From: Peptostreptococcaceae bacterium
GTDB lineage: Bacteria; Bacillota_A; Clostridia; Peptostreptococcales; Anaerovoracaceae
Length of the DNA: 6,527 nucleotides
NCBI GenBank assembly: GCA_016650135.1
Contig: JAENWH010000110.1
Coordinates: forward strand, 1-6,527
Reading direction: 5' to 3'
Part shown: piece after piece, positions 4,853 through 6,527 of the stretch
Position numbering within the stretch: position 1 is the first letter of the stretch
Layout: the number at the start of each line of letters is the position of its first letter
The notes under the pieces: model-generated
The model's input: only the letters and a program-made list of their open reading frames with translations
The model's database searches: none
Told to the model about the DNA's origin: nothing
Made by a program: the position numbers and the translations under genes

Positions 4853-6126
4853 TATTTAGTTGGTGCATATTTATCTGCAGCTGCTTGAAAAGATTTTACT
4901 GCCTGATTAACATCCTTTGAAGTAGTAAATACATTAATAATATCACTAATCTTAGTAAGCCAAGCTTCAGAAATAGCAGCACCATGTGCAACTGAAGGAA
5001 GAATCCTATTTGTTGCAAAGTCAGCCATAGCATCCTGAAGATAAGGGCTATATTTAGAAGTATCACAATCAGTTCTTGCAGGAATTGATCCTTTTATAGG
5101 GTTAAAGGCATCTTGACCATCTTTTGAACCACAGGTTTCAAGCCATTTGATTACATTGTCTCTGTTAGGAGCATTCTTTGGTAAACCAAAGGAATCAGAA
5201 AGCATTATGAATTCATTATTTGTTCCAGGAAATGGTACCCAGTCCCAATCAGTTTTATAAACATAATTCTGTGAATCATAATATCCAGCAAGCCAGTCAC
5301 CCATTACGTTCATGGCGGCTTTACCTTCTGCAACATAACCACCAGCATCCATGTCAGTAATAGCAGCATGATCAGAATTTACATAACCAAGTATTTTAAC
5401 ATAAGTTTCAAGAGCTGCTACAATTGATGGATCATCCCATCTGCAATTGCCTTTCCAAAGGTCTGAATATTTATCAGGTCCAGCCACAGCTAAAATAACA
5501 TTTTCTAGAAGTTGTGTTGCAGGCCAAGTCTTAGTATCACCAAGAGCTAAAGCATCAACACCATTATCTTTGAACACTTTTGCAACTTTAAAGAAATCGT
5601 CAATTGATTTTGGAAATTCAAGTCCATATTTTGCAAACAATTTTGGATTTACCCACATGACATTTGATCTATGTACATTTACAGGAATTGAATATACTTC
5701 ACCTTCATAGGAAACAATATCAATCACATCTTGAGGATAGCTGTCTCTCCAGCCATTGTCATCCATAATAAATGTAATTGGTTCCATAAAATCGGAAACT
5801 ACCCAAGTGTCAATTAATTCATGTCCAGCGTGTACCTGAAATGTATCAGGGGGATCACCTCCTTGCATTCTTGTTGCAAGAACTGCTTTAGCATTTGAAC
5901 CAGCTCCACCAGCAACAGTAGAATTTTCAATCATTAGCGTTGGATTTTTTGCTTCAAAAACTTTAATTAAAGCGTCAAGTCCCTCGGCCTCTCCTCCTGC
6001 TGTCCACCAACTAAAAATCTCAATTTTGTTGCTTGTAGCATCCGAAGTTTTTTCGGAAGCCCCATTAGCAAATACGAATGCTGGAATGCAAAGTGCTAAC
6101 AATGCAATACTAAACATTTTTTTCAT
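4852..6126 (-). CDS. Sugar ABC transporter periplasmic binding protein (family 1, glucose/mannose-type)
   Basis: A 424-residue family 1 extracellular solute-binding protein (UgpB/COG1653 type) that captures the sugar outside the membrane for the permeases encoded next. Residues 1-20 are a signal peptide: MKK, a hydrophobic core (FSIALLALCIPAFVF), and an A-x-A-like site ending FA before NGASE. The cysteine in the core (C13) is not in a lipobox, so the mature protein is probably free in a periplasm. The body shows a WW pair (40-41) with GGE (44-46), GGAGSNAKAVLATRM (73-87), GGDPPDTFQVHAG (89-101), VNPKLFAKYGLE (159-170), MGDW (275-278), SDSFGLPKNA (310-319), IKGSIPAR (344-351) and H381. Measured from W41, the positions E46, Q97, H99, D311, K345 and H381 share one constant offset (33) with sugar-contacting residues I remember for the Thermus thermophilus glucose/galactose-binding protein. 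This points to a monosaccharide aldohexose pocket. The length is normal for the family. The alignment is from memory, so substrate is an inference. Confidence 0.9.
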   Translation of the reverse strand: MKKMFSIALLALCIPAFVFANGASEKTSDATSNKIEIFSWWTAGGEAEGLDALIKVFEAKNPTLMIENSTVAGGAGSNAKAVLATRMQGGDPPDTFQVHAGHELIDTWVVSDFMEPITFIMDDNGWRDSYPQDVIDIVSYEGEVYSIPVNVHRSNVMWVNPKLFAKYGLEFPKSIDDFFKVAKVFKDNGVDALALGDTKTWPATQLLENVILAVAGPDKYSDLWKGNCRWDDPSIVAALETYVKILGYVNSDHAAITDMDAGGYVAEGKAAMNVMGDWLAGYYDSQNYVYKTDWDWVPFPGTNNEFIMLSDSFGLPKNAPNRDNVIKWLETCGSKDGQDAFNPIKGSIPARTDCDTSKYSPYLQDAMADFATNRILPSVAHGAAISEAWLTKISDIINVFTTSKDVNQAVKSFQAAADKYAPTK

Positions 6127-6132
6127 ATATTT

Positions 6133-6138
6133 CTCCTT
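6133..6138 (-). promoter_or_regulatory. Ribosome binding site of the sugar-binding protein gene
   Basis: AAGGAG on the minus strand, 6 nt before ATG 6126-6124. This is the closest match to a consensus Shine-Dalgarno among the genes here and fixes the start that gives an intact signal peptide. It fits high expression of the binding protein relative to its neighbours. Confidence 0.75.
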
Positions 6139-6141
6139 TTT

Positions 6142-6155
6142 GCTTCTTTCGAAGC
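6142..6155 (-). other. Intercistronic GAAA-tetraloop stem-loop upstream of the binding-protein gene
   Basis: On the minus strand GCTTC-GAAA-GAAGC forms a perfect 5-bp stem closed by a GNRA tetraloop. It sits 6 nt after the epimerase stop codon and 3 nt before the AAGGAG ribosome binding site of the next gene. It is followed by A residues rather than a T tract, so it does not look like an intrinsic terminator. GNRA loops are unusually stable in RNA, so an mRNA 5'-end stabiliser or processing boundary is plausible. A 5-bp stem is short and could be chance. Confidence 0.45.
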
Positions 6156-6160
6156 TTGTT

Positions 6161-6527
6161 TTATTGATTATCGAGAAGAATTCGATTCAATCTCCTAATA
6201 GAATAAGTTACCCCTCTTATTGTATGATAATTAACTTTCCAAGAATGACTCATATGCGTCCATATTGGTTTCCCCTCTCTTTCTAGAAGAGGAAGCCATT
6301 CACCAATTTCATGTTTAATCATTTTATTTTGAACGAAGATGTGAACATTTTCAAAAACTTCAAGATATTTATCATCGTTATATAAAAGATAAGCTTCTAG
6401 CATACCTATCATGAATTCAGCTTGTTGCCAAAATTCTTTTGTATAGTCATATGTAACATTTTCTGATGAAGATCCCTCTGTATAGATACCTCCATAAGTC
6501 CAGTCAACGCCATTACGAAGAGCATGA
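6161..6527 (-). CDS. AGE-family sugar epimerase/isomerase, C-terminal part (5' end outside window)
   Basis: The last 121 codons of a gene entering from the right edge; the frame stays open to base 6527 and stops at TAA 6163-6161, so an ATG at 6412 is internal. The fragment matches the C-terminal (alpha/alpha)6-barrel repeats of the N-acylglucosamine 2-epimerase superfamily. Visible hallmarks are a W-D/T-Y-GG-Y segment early in the fragment (WTYGGIY), the EFWQQAE helix followed by GMLEAYLLYNDDKYLE, a GEWLPLLEREG turn, and the terminal HSWKVNYHTIRG segment. The last corresponds to the WKxPYHNxR region of cellobiose 2-epimerases, where the His is one of the two catalytic general acid/base residues. 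Family members interconvert C2 epimers (GlcNAc/ManNAc, cellobiose/Glc-Man) or aldose and ketose (mannose/fructose) on unphosphorylated sugars in the cytoplasm. The active-site N-terminal half is missing, so the substrate cannot be chosen. It precedes the transporter genes by 34 bp, consistent with acting on the imported sugar before the ROK kinase. Confidence 0.85.
   Translation of the reverse strand, partial: HALRNGVDWTYGGIYTEGSSSENVTYDYTKEFWQQAEFMIGMLEAYLLYNDDKYLEVFENVHIFVQNKMIKHEIGEWLPLLEREGKPIWTHMSHSWKVNYHTIRGVTYSIRRLNRILLDNQ

Noticed and set aside
5447..5710. Plus-strand open frame opposite the binding-protein gene
   Set aside because: It is antisense to a strongly supported gene and has no ribosome binding site or recognisable motif. 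The same applies to the other plus-strand frames at 1007-1195, 1454-1681, 2045-2323, 2699-2884 and 6026-6286.
6190..6250. Internal minus-strand promoter before the binding-protein gene (TTGGAA ... TACAAT)
   Set aside because: The two boxes are only 12 bp apart instead of about 17 and lie in coding sequence, so the match is not convincing.

Overview
The window holds most of one sugar-utilisation operon from an AT-rich bacterium (about one third G+C by eye). All seven genes lie on the minus strand and are read right to left. The organism is probably a diderm, and I would guess a spirochaete of the Treponema/Spirochaeta kind. The solute-binding protein has a signal-peptidase-I type leader ending in FA|NGASE with no lipobox cysteine. 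That N-terminus is common in spirochaetal binding proteins and unusual for Firmicutes, which normally lipidate them. The taxonomic call is inference.

Layout in transcription order: (1) 6527-6161, the 3' end of an AGE-family (N-acylglucosamine 2-epimerase / cellobiose 2-epimerase / mannose isomerase superfamily) gene, cut by the window edge; (2) 6126-4852, a family 1 extracellular sugar-binding protein resembling the glucose/galactose-binding group; (3) 4790-3900, a MalF/UgpA-type permease; (4) 3900-3073, a MalG/UgpE-type permease; (5) 3069-2161, a ROK-family sugar kinase that lacks the usual zinc-site cysteines; (6) 2174-1512, a GmhA-like SIS-domain phosphosugar isomerase; (7) 1497-499, a LacI-family regulator. 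From permease 1 to the regulator, junctions are a 1-nt overlap, a 3-nt gap, a 14-nt overlap (or 1-nt gap) and a 14-nt gap, so one transcript is very likely. The operon's main promoter and operator must lie beyond the right edge.

Likely joint role: the ABC transporter brings in an aldohexose or a small derivative, the AGE enzyme epimerises or isomerises it as the free sugar, the ROK kinase phosphorylates it, the SIS protein isomerises or otherwise handles a sugar phosphate, and the LacI protein senses the substrate or an intermediate. No ATP-binding subunit is present; a shared MsmX/UgpC-type ATPase elsewhere is the usual explanation. The exact sugar and the reason for a phosphoheptose-isomerase-like protein in this operon are not obvious, and this is the most interesting biological question here.

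Two intercistronic stem-loops flank the binding-protein gene: a GAAA-tetraloop hairpin before it and an 8-bp GC-rich hairpin after it, whose arm is duplicated next to the stop codon. Both fit differential expression of the binding protein within the operon.

The left 498 bases carry no convincing gene. They contain a pair of 18-bp direct repeats 31 bp apart (144-192), possibly a remnant of an IS21-like end or an operator pair, and a compact cluster of four TTGAGGATAA-like repeats (319-372) in both orientations that can form mutually exclusive hairpins.
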